A DNA stretch of 64,000 bases from Candidatus Devosia phytovorans (GTDB lineage Bacteria; Pseudomonadota; Alphaproteobacteria; Rhizobiales; Devosiaceae). Both the position numbers and the translations under genes were made by a program. The notes below the pieces were generated by a model. The model saw only the letters and a program-made list of their open reading frames with translations, made no database searches and was not told the origin of the DNA. The stretch lies in contig CP119312.1 in the NCBI GenBank assembly GCA_029202405.1, positions 3,105,001 to 3,169,000 on the forward strand, in the 5' to 3' direction. Positions 16,992 through 25,742 of this stretch are shown one piece after another (within the stretch, counting starts at the first letter, position 1; every line of letters starts with the position of its first letter).

Positions 16992-17007
16992 TTAAGACCT
17001 GCTTAAC
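16992..17007 (+). promoter_or_regulatory. full-consensus CtrA box upstream of tadE
   Basis: TTAA-GACCTGC-TTAAC is an exact match to the TTAA-N7-TTAAC site of CtrA. It lies right after the pilus N-domain gene and about 95 bases before tadE. Eight AT-rich bases at fixed spacing in GC-rich DNA are unlikely by chance in a 110-bp gap. Confidence 0.6.
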
Positions 17008-17100
17008 CCTTCATGCAGCAGCCAGGGTTTGAGGCGGTTTTCCTAACCGATGATTAGGCGATGGCGGCCTAGCCTGACCGGGTTGCAACAGGTGAGCCTT

Positions 17101-17688
17101 ATGTCGGTCAACCTTATCTCGCTGATCAGACGCAGCGCCAGGCGAAAGCTGGGGCGGGCTTTCGTGCGCGACGAGCGCGGTGCCACCGCGGTCGAGGTTG
17201 GCCTCCTGGCCCTGCCCTTTTTCACCATCATCGGAGCGATCCTCGAAACGGCGCTGATCTTCCTGTCCGGACAGATCCTCGACAGCGCCGTACAGGATAC
17301 CAGTCGCTTCATCCGCACCGGCCAGATGCAGGCGGCAAAATACGACATCGAGCAGTTTCGAACCAACATGTGTGGCAGGCTCTATGGCCTGTTCAAATGC
17401 GCCGACCTGCATATCGAAGTACAGGTCCTCAACAGTTTCAATGCGGTGAATATAAAGGCGCCGGTCAATCCTAGCTGCACTAGCACGGACAAGGAAGTGT
17501 GCCCGGACTGGAGCCGCACCGAATCCTGGCAACCGGGCCAGGGCTCCAGTGTCATCGCAGTGCAGGTCTATTACCGCTGGCCGATCATGTTGAACTTCGG
17601 CGGACTGAGCCTGGCGAACATGCCCAATAATATTCGGATCATGGGCGCTGCCGCCGTGTTCCGCAACGAACCCTTTGCAGGAGGGTGA
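17101..17688 (+). CDS. tadE: TadE-family minor pseudopilin
   Basis: About 195 residues. A basic leader ends with RDERGATAVEVGLLALP, the TadE prepilin-like processing site and hydrophobic helix, with the conserved Glu of the EV/EY motif. The remainder is periplasmic and includes a Cys-containing loop (NPSCTSTDKEVCPDW). It is presumably processed by CpaA and needed for pilus assembly. ATG 17101 follows a CAGGTGAG site. The stop overlaps the region of the next start. Confidence 0.88.
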   Translation: MSVNLISLIRRSARRKLGRAFVRDERGATAVEVGLLALPFFTIIGAILETALIFLSGQILDSAVQDTSRFIRTGQMQAAKYDIEQFRTNMCGRLYGLFKCADLHIEVQVLNSFNAVNIKAPVNPSCTSTDKEVCPDWSRTESWQPGQGSSVIAVQVYYRWPIMLNFGGLSLANMPNNIRIMGAAAVFRNEPFAGG

Positions 17689-17690
17689 CG

Positions 17691-18275
17691 TTGCGCAGGC
17701 TTATACCCAAGCTGAGACAGTTTTTGAGCGGCAACGCCGGCGCGGCCGCGGTGGAATTTGCATTGATTTTGCCGGCGATGCTGATCCTCTACATAGGTGC
17801 CAACGAGGCCAGCGCGCTGATCACCGTCGATCGGCGCGTGCAGTCGGTGTCTGGTACGCTGGGCGACCTGGTGGCGCGCTCGGACACCACCATCAGCTCG
17901 GATACGATGAAGGAATATCTGGCCGCCGCTGGGGGGGTGATGACGCCTTTCCCGACCACCGACCTCAAGCAGTATGTCACGCAGGTCAAGGTGGACGCCG
18001 ACGGCAAGACCGCTCGCGTGGTCTGGGCCAAACAATATATCAACGGCGTGTACAGCACCAATACAGCTCGTCCCGTCAACAGCGTCTACGCGCTCAAGTC
18101 GGCTTCCTCGACCACTTCGGCCATGGCAGAAATCGCCAAGGGCAATTATGTGATCGTCGCCGAGGCCACCACCTCCTACCTGCCCTTCTATGGCATCGTC
18201 ATCAACAAGCCCGTGACGCTCTATCGCGAAAACTTCTTCATGCCGCGGTTCGGCGGCAGTATCAGCACGCCCTAG
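17691..18275 (+). CDS. TadE/TadG-family pseudopilin, probable TTG start
   Basis: About 194 residues. A short basic leader (RRLIPKLRQFLSGNAG) precedes AAAVEFALILPAML, the TadE/G prepilin-like helix with its conserved Glu. The soluble part is about 150 residues. A full-length TadG with a von Willebrand domain is much longer, and none is seen in this window. A perfect AGGAGG at 17679-17684 lies six bases before TTG 17691 and touches GTG 17685, so TTG is the likely start. It is coupled to tadE. Confidence 0.85.
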   Translation: MRRLIPKLRQFLSGNAGAAAVEFALILPAMLILYIGANEASALITVDRRVQSVSGTLGDLVARSDTTISSDTMKEYLAAAGGVMTPFPTTDLKQYVTQVKVDADGKTARVVWAKQYINGVYSTNTARPVNSVYALKSASSTTSAMAEIAKGNYVIVAEATTSYLPFYGIVINKPVTLYRENFFMPRFGGSISTP

Positions 18276-18390
18276 AGGCGTCAGCGAGGCATTTGTCCGG
18301 CGCAAGGCAAGAAGTCGTCCAGCATGCTTGCGTGGGTCACCGCCCCATGCCACAAGCCGCTTATCCCATTCCAAAGACGCGGTAATTCCA

Positions 18391-19014
18391 ATGAGTGACG
18401 ATACGCTGATCCCCGTTTTCGATCTTGGCGGCGTCTTCGTCGACTGGAACCCGATGTATCTGTTCCGCAAACTCTTCGAAACCGAGGAAGATGCGCAGTG
18501 GTTTCACGACACCATCTGCACGGCAGCGTGGAATCTCGAGTTCGACGCCGGCGAAATCTACGCTGAGGGCGTGGCCAAGCTGGTCACCCGCTTCCCCAAA
18601 TACTGGCGCGAAATCCAGGCCTTTGACCTGCGCTGGAAGGAGACCTTCGGGCCCTTCATCCAAGGCACGATCGACATCCATAACGAGTTGATCGAACAGG
18701 ATATTCCAACCTTCGCCATCACCAATTTCTCTTGGGAAAAGTGGATGAGCTGCCTGGGTGAATGGCCGTTCCTCGAAAAGTTCGACGGCGTCATCGTCTC
18801 GGGCCTTGAGGGCCTGGTAAAGCCGGATCCGCGGCTCTATCGCCTGTTCTGCGAACGGTATTCACTGTCGCCGGAGAGCTGTGTCTTTATCGATGATAAT
18901 GAGCCCAATATCGTCTCGGCGCGCAAATTTGGCATGAAGGGCATTCACTTCAAGGACCCGGCGCAGACCCGCAAGGAATTGATCGCCCTGGGCCTGCCAC
19001 TCAAGGCCAAGTAA
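18391..19014 (+). CDS. HAD-superfamily phosphatase (subfamily IA, YihX-like)
   Basis: About 207 residues. Motif I is FDLGGVFVDWN, motif III is in GLVKPDPRLY and motif IV is FIDDNEPN, so all four catalytic regions of a subfamily IA hydrolase are present. The second Asp of the usual DxD is replaced by Gly-Gly, as in the YihX/epoxide-hydrolase-N-like branch. It probably dephosphorylates a small sugar phosphate; the substrate is unknown. It stands alone, followed by a strong terminator. Confidence 0.85.
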   Translation: MSDDTLIPVFDLGGVFVDWNPMYLFRKLFETEEDAQWFHDTICTAAWNLEFDAGEIYAEGVAKLVTRFPKYWREIQAFDLRWKETFGPFIQGTIDIHNELIEQDIPTFAITNFSWEKWMSCLGEWPFLEKFDGVIVSGLEGLVKPDPRLYRLFCERYSLSPESCVFIDDNEPNIVSARKFGMKGIHFKDPAQTRKELIALGLPLKAK

Positions 19015-19015
19015 C

Positions 19016-19044
19016 AAAAACCCCGGAGCGATCCGGGGTTTTTT
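19016..19044. terminator. bidirectional terminator after the HAD gene
   Basis: CCCCGGA (19021-19027) / TCCGGGG (19032-19038), loop GCGA, flanked by five A and six T. It serves the convergent HAD and VOC genes. Confidence 0.85.
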
Positions 19045-19063
19045 CTTTCGCGACAGTGGTTTC

Positions 19064-19462
19064 CTACTGGAAGCGTCCGCCCTTCTGGATGACTTCGATC
19101 TTGTAGCCATCCGGATCGGTGGCGAAAAAGAAGCGCGCGACCGGCACATTGCCATTCTTGAAATCGACCAGCTTGCCGACGGTAAAACCCTCGGCCGCGA
19201 AGCGCTCGTACTCGGCGTGGAGATTGTCGACGACAACGGCGAGGTGGCCATAGCCATCGCCGAGATCGTAGGGCTCGGTGCGGCCGTGATTGATGGTCAG
19301 TTCCAGCTCGAAACCGTCGAGCTCCTTGGCCATGTAAACCAGCGTGAAATCAGCAAATTCCAGGCGATTGACGATCTCAAGCCCAAAGGCGCGGCGATAG
19401 AAGTCGACGGAGCGCTCCTCCTCGAGAACGCGGATCATCGAATGCGCAAGCTTGGTGGCCAT
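19064..19462 (-). CDS. VOC-family protein, lactoylglutathione lyase-like
   Basis: About 132 residues of the glyoxalase/VOC fold with two beta-alpha-beta-beta-beta modules. The metal-ligand positions expected of glyoxalase I are visible: His near the start (AHSMIRV), Glu in LELTINHG, His in GYGHLAV and Glu in YKIEVIQKGG. It could detoxify methylglyoxal as its glutathione adduct. ATG 19462 is preferred over the TTG at 19468. It follows upp on the same strand with a 90-base gap, so it may be the tail of the salvage operon or separate. Confidence 0.82.
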   Translation of the reverse strand: MATKLAHSMIRVLEEERSVDFYRRAFGLEIVNRLEFADFTLVYMAKELDGFELELTINHGRTEPYDLGDGYGHLAVVVDNLHAEYERFAAEGFTVGKLVDFKNGNVPVARFFFATDPDGYKIEVIQKGGRFQ

Positions 19463-19552
19463 GGTCAAAATCTCATTGTTTGGAATGGACGAGCGCAGCG
19501 AGGACCCCGCGCGTGGCGCGCCCCGTCCGGAGCGCGTCTCGCGCGTGAGGTC

Positions 19553-20182
19553 CTACTTGGTGCCGTACATGCGGTCGCCGGCGTCGCCGAGGCCGGGGAT
19601 GATGTAGCCCTTCTCGTTGAGATGGCTGTCGATCGAGGCGGTGAAGACCGGCACATCGGGATGAGCATCGGCAAAGTTCTTGATGCCTTCGGGGGCAGCA
19701 AGCAGGCACAGGAAGCGGATGTTGTTGGCGCCGCGTTCCTTGAGCTTTTCGATGGCTGCCGTGGCCGAATTGCCGGTGGCCAGCATGGGATCAACCACGA
19801 TGATCAGGCGATCTTCGAGGTTGGACGGAGCCTTGAAATAATATTCAACCGGCTCAAGGGTTTCGTGATCGCGATAGATGCCGATATGGGCGACGCGGGC
19901 GGCCGGGACGAGATCGAGCATGCCATCGAGCAGGCCATTGCCGGCGCGCAGGATCGAGGCGAAGACCAGCTTCTTGCCCTTGATGGCGGGGCTATCCATC
20001 AGCGCCATGGGCGTCTCGATGGGGATCATTTCCAGCTCGAGATCGCGGGTGACCTCGTAGCACATCAGATGCGCGATCTCGCGCAGGAGACGGCGGAAGC
20101 CGGCGATGGAGGTCTCCTTGTTGCGCATGATGGTCAGCTTGTGCTGGATCAGCGGGTGATCGATGACGGTTACGTTGCTCAT
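19553..20182 (-). CDS. upp: uracil phosphoribosyltransferase
   Basis: About 209 residues. It has the PRPP-binding loop DPMLATGNSATAA and the uracil-binding C-terminal segment IPGLGDAGDRMYGTK, both diagnostic. It converts uracil and PRPP to UMP in the cytosol. It is the last recognised gene of the nucleoside salvage operon, 11 bases after deoB, and would recover uracil released from pyrimidine nucleosides. Confidence 0.96.
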   Translation of the reverse strand: MSNVTVIDHPLIQHKLTIMRNKETSIAGFRRLLREIAHLMCYEVTRDLELEMIPIETPMALMDSPAIKGKKLVFASILRAGNGLLDGMLDLVPAARVAHIGIYRDHETLEPVEYYFKAPSNLEDRLIIVVDPMLATGNSATAAIEKLKERGANNIRFLCLLAAPEGIKNFADAHPDVPVFTASIDSHLNEKGYIIPGLGDAGDRMYGTK

Positions 20183-20193
20183 GGGATCATCTT

Positions 20194-21411
20194 TCACAAA
20201 AAGGACTTGCCGTGGCGGCCGGGCGCGAGGCCCAGCCAATGGGCTATGCTCTCCCCTATATCAGCGAAGGTGGGGCGAATGCCAATCTCGCCTTGCGCCA
20301 GGCTTGGGGAAAAGACCAGGATCGGCACCTGCTCGCGCGTGTGATCGCTGCCCGGCCAGGTCGGATCATTGCCATGATCGGCGGTGAAGACGAGCAGGTC
20401 ATCGTGGCGCAGCTTGCTGATCAGTTCGGGAATGCGGGTGTCAAAATATTCGAGCGCCGCGGCATAGCCGGGCACGTCGCGGCGATGGCCGTATTCGCTG
20501 TCGAAATCGACGAAATTGGTCATGATGAAGGCATTGTCCGCGGCCATTTCCATGGCGTCCAGCGTCTTGTCGAAAAGCTGAGGCAGGCCGGTCCCCTTGA
20601 TCTTGTGGGTGACGCCGTGGGCGGCGTAGATGTCCGAGATCTTGCCGATGGCGTAGACCTGATTGCCGGCGGCCTGGTTGCGATCGAGCAGGGTCGGCTC
20701 GGGCGGGGAAATGGCGAAATCGCGGCGATTGCCGGTGCGCTTGAAGCTCGATGCACTATCGCCGATAAAGGGTCGGGCGATGACCCGGCCGATCATCAAC
20801 GGCGCGGTGAGTTCAAAGGCGATCTGACAGATTTCATAGAGGCGATCGAGGCCGAAGGCGGTTTCGTGGGCGGCGATCTGGAAAACGCTATCAATGGAGG
20901 TATAGCAGATAGGCTTGTCGGTGCGGATGCTCTCCTCGCCCAGTGCGGCGATGATATCGGTGCCCGACGCATGCTTGTCGCCGAGAATGCCGGGGAGCTT
21001 TGCACGCTTGACGAATTCGGCAATCAGGTCTGGCGGAAAGGTCGGCTCGGACTGGGGGAAATAGCCCCAGTCGAAGGGGACGGGCACACCGGCGATCTCC
21101 CAATGGCCGGAGGGCGTATCCTTGCCCTTGGAGACTTCGCGGCCGACACCAAAACGACCGCCCTTGGCCGTGAGCGACATATTGGGCGGGACAGTGCTGG
21201 TCGAGAGGCCAATAGCGGCGCCCAGACCCATCGCATCGAGGTTGGGGAGGGTCAGTGGGCCAGAGCGGAGGCCCGGGCGATCAGCCTTTCCTGCAGCGGC
21301 CCACTCCGCAATGTGACCGACGGTGTTTGAGCCGGTATCGCCATAGAGATTGGCATCGGGCGCGCCGCCGATGCCGACGCTGTCGAGAATGCAGAGTATG
21401 GCGCGGGGCAT
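20194..21411 (-). CDS. deoB: phosphopentomutase
   Basis: About 405 residues of the alkaline-phosphatase-like superfamily. The opening ILDSVGIGGAPDA (metal ligand and entry motif), GKDTPSGHWEIAG (the Thr that is phosphorylated) and FTADHGNDPTWPGSDHTRE near the C-terminus are diagnostic. It interconverts (deoxy)ribose 1- and 5-phosphates, linking PunA/DeoA to DeoC. It lies between deoA and upp with short gaps. Confidence 0.96.
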   Translation of the reverse strand: MPRAILCILDSVGIGGAPDANLYGDTGSNTVGHIAEWAAAGKADRPGLRSGPLTLPNLDAMGLGAAIGLSTSTVPPNMSLTAKGGRFGVGREVSKGKDTPSGHWEIAGVPVPFDWGYFPQSEPTFPPDLIAEFVKRAKLPGILGDKHASGTDIIAALGEESIRTDKPICYTSIDSVFQIAAHETAFGLDRLYEICQIAFELTAPLMIGRVIARPFIGDSASSFKRTGNRRDFAISPPEPTLLDRNQAAGNQVYAIGKISDIYAAHGVTHKIKGTGLPQLFDKTLDAMEMAADNAFIMTNFVDFDSEYGHRRDVPGYAAALEYFDTRIPELISKLRHDDLLVFTADHGNDPTWPGSDHTREQVPILVFSPSLAQGEIGIRPTFADIGESIAHWLGLAPGRHGKSFL

Positions 21412-21422
21412 GGCGAGAACCT

Positions 21423-22745
21423 TCAGACGGTGGGGGCGATCGTGTCGGCGATCAGCGGGAAGTGCGGGGCACTATCGCCCAGCCCGTAGGCAGCCTTGAG
21501 GCGTGCCTCGGCATCGGCGGCGCTGGCGTCGTCGCGGGCATGGATGCGGGCAATCGGAGTGCCTGCGTCGACCCTGATGCCGAGACCGACGAGGCGGTCG
21601 AAACCGACGGTGTAGTCGATGCTGTCGGTTGGCGTGGTACGGCCGCCGCCGAGGGCAACGACGGCCATGCCGACGCCGCGGGTGTCGATCTCGGTGATGG
21701 TCCCCTGCCCCGTGGCAAAGACGTCGCGGATGATGGGGGCGGGCGCGAGATGGCGGTCCATCTGCTCGACGAAATCGGCGGGGCCGCCGAGGGCGCTGAC
21801 CATTTGCGCAAAACGTTCGGTGGCCTGGCCGCTGTCGAGGGCGTCGTCTACGAGCTTGCGGGCGGCCTTGGCCTCCGGCGCTATGCCGGTCATGGCGGCG
21901 ACTTCGGAGCAGAGAGCGAGGGTGACTTCGCGCAGGCGAGCGTCCTGATGCTTACCCGTCAGGAAGTCCACGGCATTGCGGACTTCAAGGCCATTGCCGG
22001 CGGCGCTGGCCAAGGGCTCGTTCATGTCGGTGATCAGCGCACCGGTCCTGAGACCGGCGCCATTGGCGACTTCGACAAGGCTTTTCGCCAGGTCGCGGGA
22101 CTTGTCCAGCGTGGGCATGAAGGCGCCGGAGCCCGTCTTGACGTCCAGGATCAGCGCACCGAGGCCGGCTGCGAGCTTCTTGGCGAGGATGGAGGCGGTG
22201 ATCAGCGAGATGGATTCAACTGTGCCGGTGACGTCGCGGATGGCGTAGAGCGTCTTGTCGGCGGGGGCGAGATCGGCGGTCTGGCCGATGATGGCGCAGC
22301 CGATGTCCTTCACTACCTTGCGGAACAGCGCGTTGTCGGGACTGGTCTGGTATCCGGGAATGGCGTCGAACTTGTCGAGCGTGCCGCCGGTATGGCCAAG
22401 ACCGCGGCCGGAAATCATCGGCACATAGATGCCGATGGCGGCGAGGATCGGCGCCAGCATGAGGCTGACATTGTCGCCGACGCCACCGGTGGAATGCTTA
22501 TCGGCAACGGGACCGTCGAGATCGGACCAGTCGAGCACGGTGCCGCTATCGCGCATGGCGACCGTCAGCGCCACGCGCTCGGGCATGGTCATGTCCTGGA
22601 AATAGACCGCCATGGCAAAGCTGGCGGCCTGGGCATGGGACACCGTGCCTTCGGCAAAGCCGGCAATGAAGCGGGCAATGTCCTCAGATGGCAGGACCTC
22701 GCCATTGCGCTTCTTGAGGATGACTTCTTGGGGGAGGAAGGTCAC
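21423..22745 (-). CDS. deoA: thymidine phosphorylase
   Basis: About 440 residues. It has the class hallmark HSTGGVGD near residue 85 and SGRGLGHTGGTLDK shortly after. It splits thymidine (and deoxyuridine) into base and deoxyribose 1-phosphate. The start is GTG 22745, overlapping the stop of the upstream DUF5615 gene as GTGA. Translation of deoA is therefore probably coupled to a toxin-like gene. Confidence 0.96.
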   Translation of the reverse strand: MTFLPQEVILKKRNGEVLPSEDIARFIAGFAEGTVSHAQAASFAMAVYFQDMTMPERVALTVAMRDSGTVLDWSDLDGPVADKHSTGGVGDNVSLMLAPILAAIGIYVPMISGRGLGHTGGTLDKFDAIPGYQTSPDNALFRKVVKDIGCAIIGQTADLAPADKTLYAIRDVTGTVESISLITASILAKKLAAGLGALILDVKTGSGAFMPTLDKSRDLAKSLVEVANGAGLRTGALITDMNEPLASAAGNGLEVRNAVDFLTGKHQDARLREVTLALCSEVAAMTGIAPEAKAARKLVDDALDSGQATERFAQMVSALGGPADFVEQMDRHLAPAPIIRDVFATGQGTITEIDTRGVGMAVVALGGGRTTPTDSIDYTVGFDRLVGLGIRVDAGTPIARIHARDDASAADAEARLKAAYGLGDSAPHFPLIADTIAPTV

Positions 22746-23122
22746 TTTTGGGGTCTTTCAGATACGGGCAAAGGCCTGATCCGGGCGCGATTGCCGGCGA
22801 TAGTTAGAATGGCACCTGACCGCAACAATGTTTCAAAGGCTTTGATCGTCATCAAAAGACGAGCGACCGTTGCTTCGTCGAAACGATCCTTATCGCGCAG
22901 ATGTATGACGCTCGGTTTCTCCAGATGAGTCGTGGCCACAATCGCGCTGAAATCCAGATCACGGGTCAGCACGATCGCATCCTCGGCTCTCGCCATCGCA
23001 GCAATATCGCTATCAGGTGCCTTGCTTGAGCCTATGCTCGACCAGTGCCGAGCATCATAGCCTGCTTGTTGAAGGGCCAGCACCCACTTCGCCGACATGT
23101 TCATGTCGACGATGAATCTCAT
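22742..23122 (-). CDS. DUF5615 family PIN-like toxin candidate
   Basis: About 126 residues. The N-terminus MRFIVDMNMS matches the DUF5615 opening (usually MKFLxDENL). The DSDIAAMARAEDAIVLTRDLDF stretch (two acidic clusters with TRDxDF) is the family's second motif. DUF5615 proteins have a PIN-like fold and pair with DUF433 proteins in a type II toxin-antitoxin-like arrangement. RNase activity here is inferred. It overlaps the upstream partner (ATGA) and the downstream deoA (GTGA). Confidence 0.85.
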   Translation of the reverse strand: MRFIVDMNMSAKWVLALQQAGYDARHWSSIGSSKAPDSDIAAMARAEDAIVLTRDLDFSAIVATTHLEKPSVIHLRDKDRFDEATVARLLMTIKAFETLLRSGAILTIAGNRARIRPLPVSERPQK

Positions 23123-23346
23123 GCGTCGGTAAGATCAATGACAGTTTCCTGGGCCAACCACGCCCCGTAACGAATGGCTTGAAGGATGTCCTCCCGCTCA
23201 AGATAGGGGAATTCTTCCAGAACCTGCTCGATGGTGCTGCCTGCACCAAGCTCACTCAGAACCATGCCGACGGTCACCCGCATGCCGCGAATGATCGGCT
23301 TGCCGCCCATGACGGCGGGATCATGCGAAATCCGGTCAAAACCCAT
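23119..23346 (-). CDS. DUF433 family antitoxin candidate
   Basis: 75 residues with the DUF433 pattern GGKPIIRGMRVTV, then LEEFPYLEREDILQAIRYGA, a winged-helix-like module. It is the usual partner and presumed antitoxin of DUF5615. It sits 28 bases after the aldehyde dehydrogenase and overlaps its partner by four bases, so the pair is embedded in the salvage operon rather than standing alone. Confidence 0.85.
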   Translation of the reverse strand: MGFDRISHDPAVMGGKPIIRGMRVTVGMVLSELGAGSTIEQVLEEFPYLEREDILQAIRYGAWLAQETVIDLTDA

Positions 23347-23374
23347 GGCCTTGCTCCTTCGCCATCAAGATAGG

Positions 23375-25741
23375 TCACGCCCCGTAGGGAATCCAGACGT
23401 TCTTGATCTGGGTGGCCCTGGACAGGAAATAGTCGCCTTCGAAACGCCGGTCGGACAGGTCGTAGTAGAGGCCGCGGCTCGTCCAGGTCTGCTTGAGATT
23501 GGTGATGGAGGCCTTTTCCACCATGGTCGAGGTCTCGGCATCGCCGGCGAACCAGAGGCCATCGACGCCGTCGTGTTCGGCAAGGGTCTTTGCCAGCGTA
23601 GCGCTTTCGCCGGTGACGATATTGATGACGCCATTGGGCACGTCGGAGGTTTCGATGACCTGATAGAGATCGGTCAGCGAAAGCGGGGACGTGGCAGAGG
23701 GGACCAGCACAATCGTGTTGCCCATGGCCAGCGCCGGACCGATCAGGGCGATCGAGCCGAGCAATGGACGGGATGGCGGGGCGACAATGCCCAGGATGCC
23801 AAGCGGCTCGACCATGGCGGCGGCAACGGCGCGGAGCGGCGGATTGTGCACGGCGCCATCGTATTTATCAGCCCAGCCGGCAAAGGCGAAGAGGCGTTCG
23901 ACGGAGAGTGCGACTTCCTCGGTGCCGTCCATTCCGGTCTGCGCCTTGATACGGGCGGCGAATTCGTCGCGGCGGTAGTCGAGGTTTTCGGCAAGGAAGT
24001 AGAGGATTTGCGCGCGAGAATGGGCAGCCGTGGTCGACCAACCGAGCGCAGCGCGGGCGGCTTCGACGGCGTTGCGGATATCCTTGCGGTTGCCCTCGCC
24101 GACTTCGCCGATCAGTTTGCCGGACGGGTCGAGGACGGGGCGGGTATAAGCGCTGTCGGGACGAGCCTGCTTGCCACCGACATACATCTTTGCAGTCTGA
24201 TCGACGTGGCTGGCATCGAGTGGATTGCCGGCCTTTGCCACGGCGGGCCTGGCGGCGGGGGCGGGCTCGAGAGCCTTTTCCCAGGCGGGCTTGAGGTAAG
24301 CGCCCATGCCTTCGCGGCCGCCTTCGCGGCCGAAGCCGGATTCCTTGTAGCCGCCGAAGCCGACGGCCGCGTCGAAATTGTTGGTGCCATTGATCCAGAC
24401 CACGCCGGCCTTGATCTTTGGCGCGATATCGAGGGCGAGGTTGATGTTCTCGCTCCAGATGGTGGCGGCGAGGCCATACTTGGTATTGTTGGCCAAGGCG
24501 ACCGCCTCTTCGGGGGTGCGGAAGCTCATGGCGACCAATACGGGTCCGAAGATTTCTTCTGCTGCCAGTGTGTTGGCAGGCGAGACATTGGTGACGAGGG
24601 CCGGCTTGAGGAAGCAGCCCTTGGCGGGCACAGGGCCTTCGGCCTCATAAACCACGGCACCTTCGGCGATGCCGCGCTTCATCAGGTCCTGGATGCGCTC
24701 GACCTGGACCGGGGCGACCAGGGCGCCGATATCGATGGACTTGTCGAGCGGATCGCCGGTGCGCAGGCTTGCCATGCGCGTCTTGAGCTTTTTGATAAAG
24801 CGCTCTTCGATGCTCTCCTGCACGAGGAGGCGGGAGCCGGCGCAGCAGACCTGGCCCTGGTTAAACCAGATGGCATCGACAAGGCCTTCGATGGCACTGT
24901 CGATGTCGGCGTCTTCGAAGACGATATAGGGCGATTTCCCGCCCAGTTCGAGTGAGAGGCCCTTGCCGGTGCCAGCGGTGGCAGCGCGGATAGCCTTGCC
25001 GACTTCGGTCGAGCCGGTGAAGGCGATCTTGTCGATATCTTCATGCGCCACAATGGCCTGGCCGGTTTCGCCGGCGCCGGTGACGATATTGACGACGCCC
25101 TTGGGCAGACCCACACGTTCGCAGATCTCGGCAAAGAGCAGCGCGGTCAGCGAGGTGAATTCGGCGGGCTTGAGGATGACCGTATTGCCGGCGGCAAGGG
25201 CCGGGGCGATCTTCCAGGCCAGCATCAGCAGCGGGAAATTCCACGGAATGATCTGGCCGCAGACGCCGTAGGGCACATGCTCGGGAAACTCGCGGGCGAG
25301 GTGCTGGGCCCAGCCGGCGTGGTGGTAAAAATGGCGTGCTACCAAGGGGATATCGATGTCGCGGCTTTCGCGGATCGGCTTGCCGTTGTCGAGGGTTTCG
25401 AGCACGGCGAAGAGGCGGGCGTGTTTCTGCACGGCGCGGGCGATGGCATAGAGATATTTGCCGCGCTCATAGCCACTTAGGGCCGACCATGGACCGAAGG
25501 CAGCGCGGGCGGCCTTGACCGCGGCGTTCACGTCCTCGGCTGTGCCGTCGGTGATGTCGGCAAGCTTGTCGCCGGTGGCGGGATTTTCGCTGGCGAAAGT
25601 CTTGCCGGGCTTGGAAAATTTGCCGTCGATGAAGTGGCCGAACTTGCGCTCGTGGCTGTCGAGCCAGGCGTAGGCCTGCTCGGGGCCTTCGGGGGCCGGA
25701 CCGTAGTCAAGTGACTGGAAAATCTGCGTAATCTTGTTCAT
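23375..25741 (-). CDS. tandem-domain aldehyde dehydrogenase
   Basis: About 788 residues, roughly 1.6 times a normal aldehyde dehydrogenase. The first 480 residues form a complete enzyme, with LELGGKSP (catalytic Glu) and GQVCCAGSRL (catalytic Cys). Residues about 510-788 repeat the NAD-binding half (VEPLGILGIVAP and VINIVTGESA). In this repeat the segment that would carry the catalytic Glu/Cys is missing, and the chain runs straight into a short end. It sits directly after deoC, one base past its stop, so the likely job is oxidising the acetaldehyde made by DeoC. That role is inferred from context. Confidence 0.88.
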   Translation of the reverse strand: MNKITQIFQSLDYGPAPEGPEQAYAWLDSHERKFGHFIDGKFSKPGKTFASENPATGDKLADITDGTAEDVNAAVKAARAAFGPWSALSGYERGKYLYAIARAVQKHARLFAVLETLDNGKPIRESRDIDIPLVARHFYHHAGWAQHLAREFPEHVPYGVCGQIIPWNFPLLMLAWKIAPALAAGNTVILKPAEFTSLTALLFAEICERVGLPKGVVNIVTGAGETGQAIVAHEDIDKIAFTGSTEVGKAIRAATAGTGKGLSLELGGKSPYIVFEDADIDSAIEGLVDAIWFNQGQVCCAGSRLLVQESIEERFIKKLKTRMASLRTGDPLDKSIDIGALVAPVQVERIQDLMKRGIAEGAVVYEAEGPVPAKGCFLKPALVTNVSPANTLAAEEIFGPVLVAMSFRTPEEAVALANNTKYGLAATIWSENINLALDIAPKIKAGVVWINGTNNFDAAVGFGGYKESGFGREGGREGMGAYLKPAWEKALEPAPAARPAVAKAGNPLDASHVDQTAKMYVGGKQARPDSAYTRPVLDPSGKLIGEVGEGNRKDIRNAVEAARAALGWSTTAAHSRAQILYFLAENLDYRRDEFAARIKAQTGMDGTEEVALSVERLFAFAGWADKYDGAVHNPPLRAVAAAMVEPLGILGIVAPPSRPLLGSIALIGPALAMGNTIVLVPSATSPLSLTDLYQVIETSDVPNGVINIVTGESATLAKTLAEHDGVDGLWFAGDAETSTMVEKASITNLKQTWTSRGLYYDLSDRRFEGDYFLSRATQIKNVWIPYGA

Positions 25742-25742
25742 G

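Noticed and set aside
21255..24955. Two long plus-strand open frames over deoA and the aldehyde dehydrogenase
   Set aside because: Antisense to diagnostic enzymes; no ribosome sites or recognisable domains.
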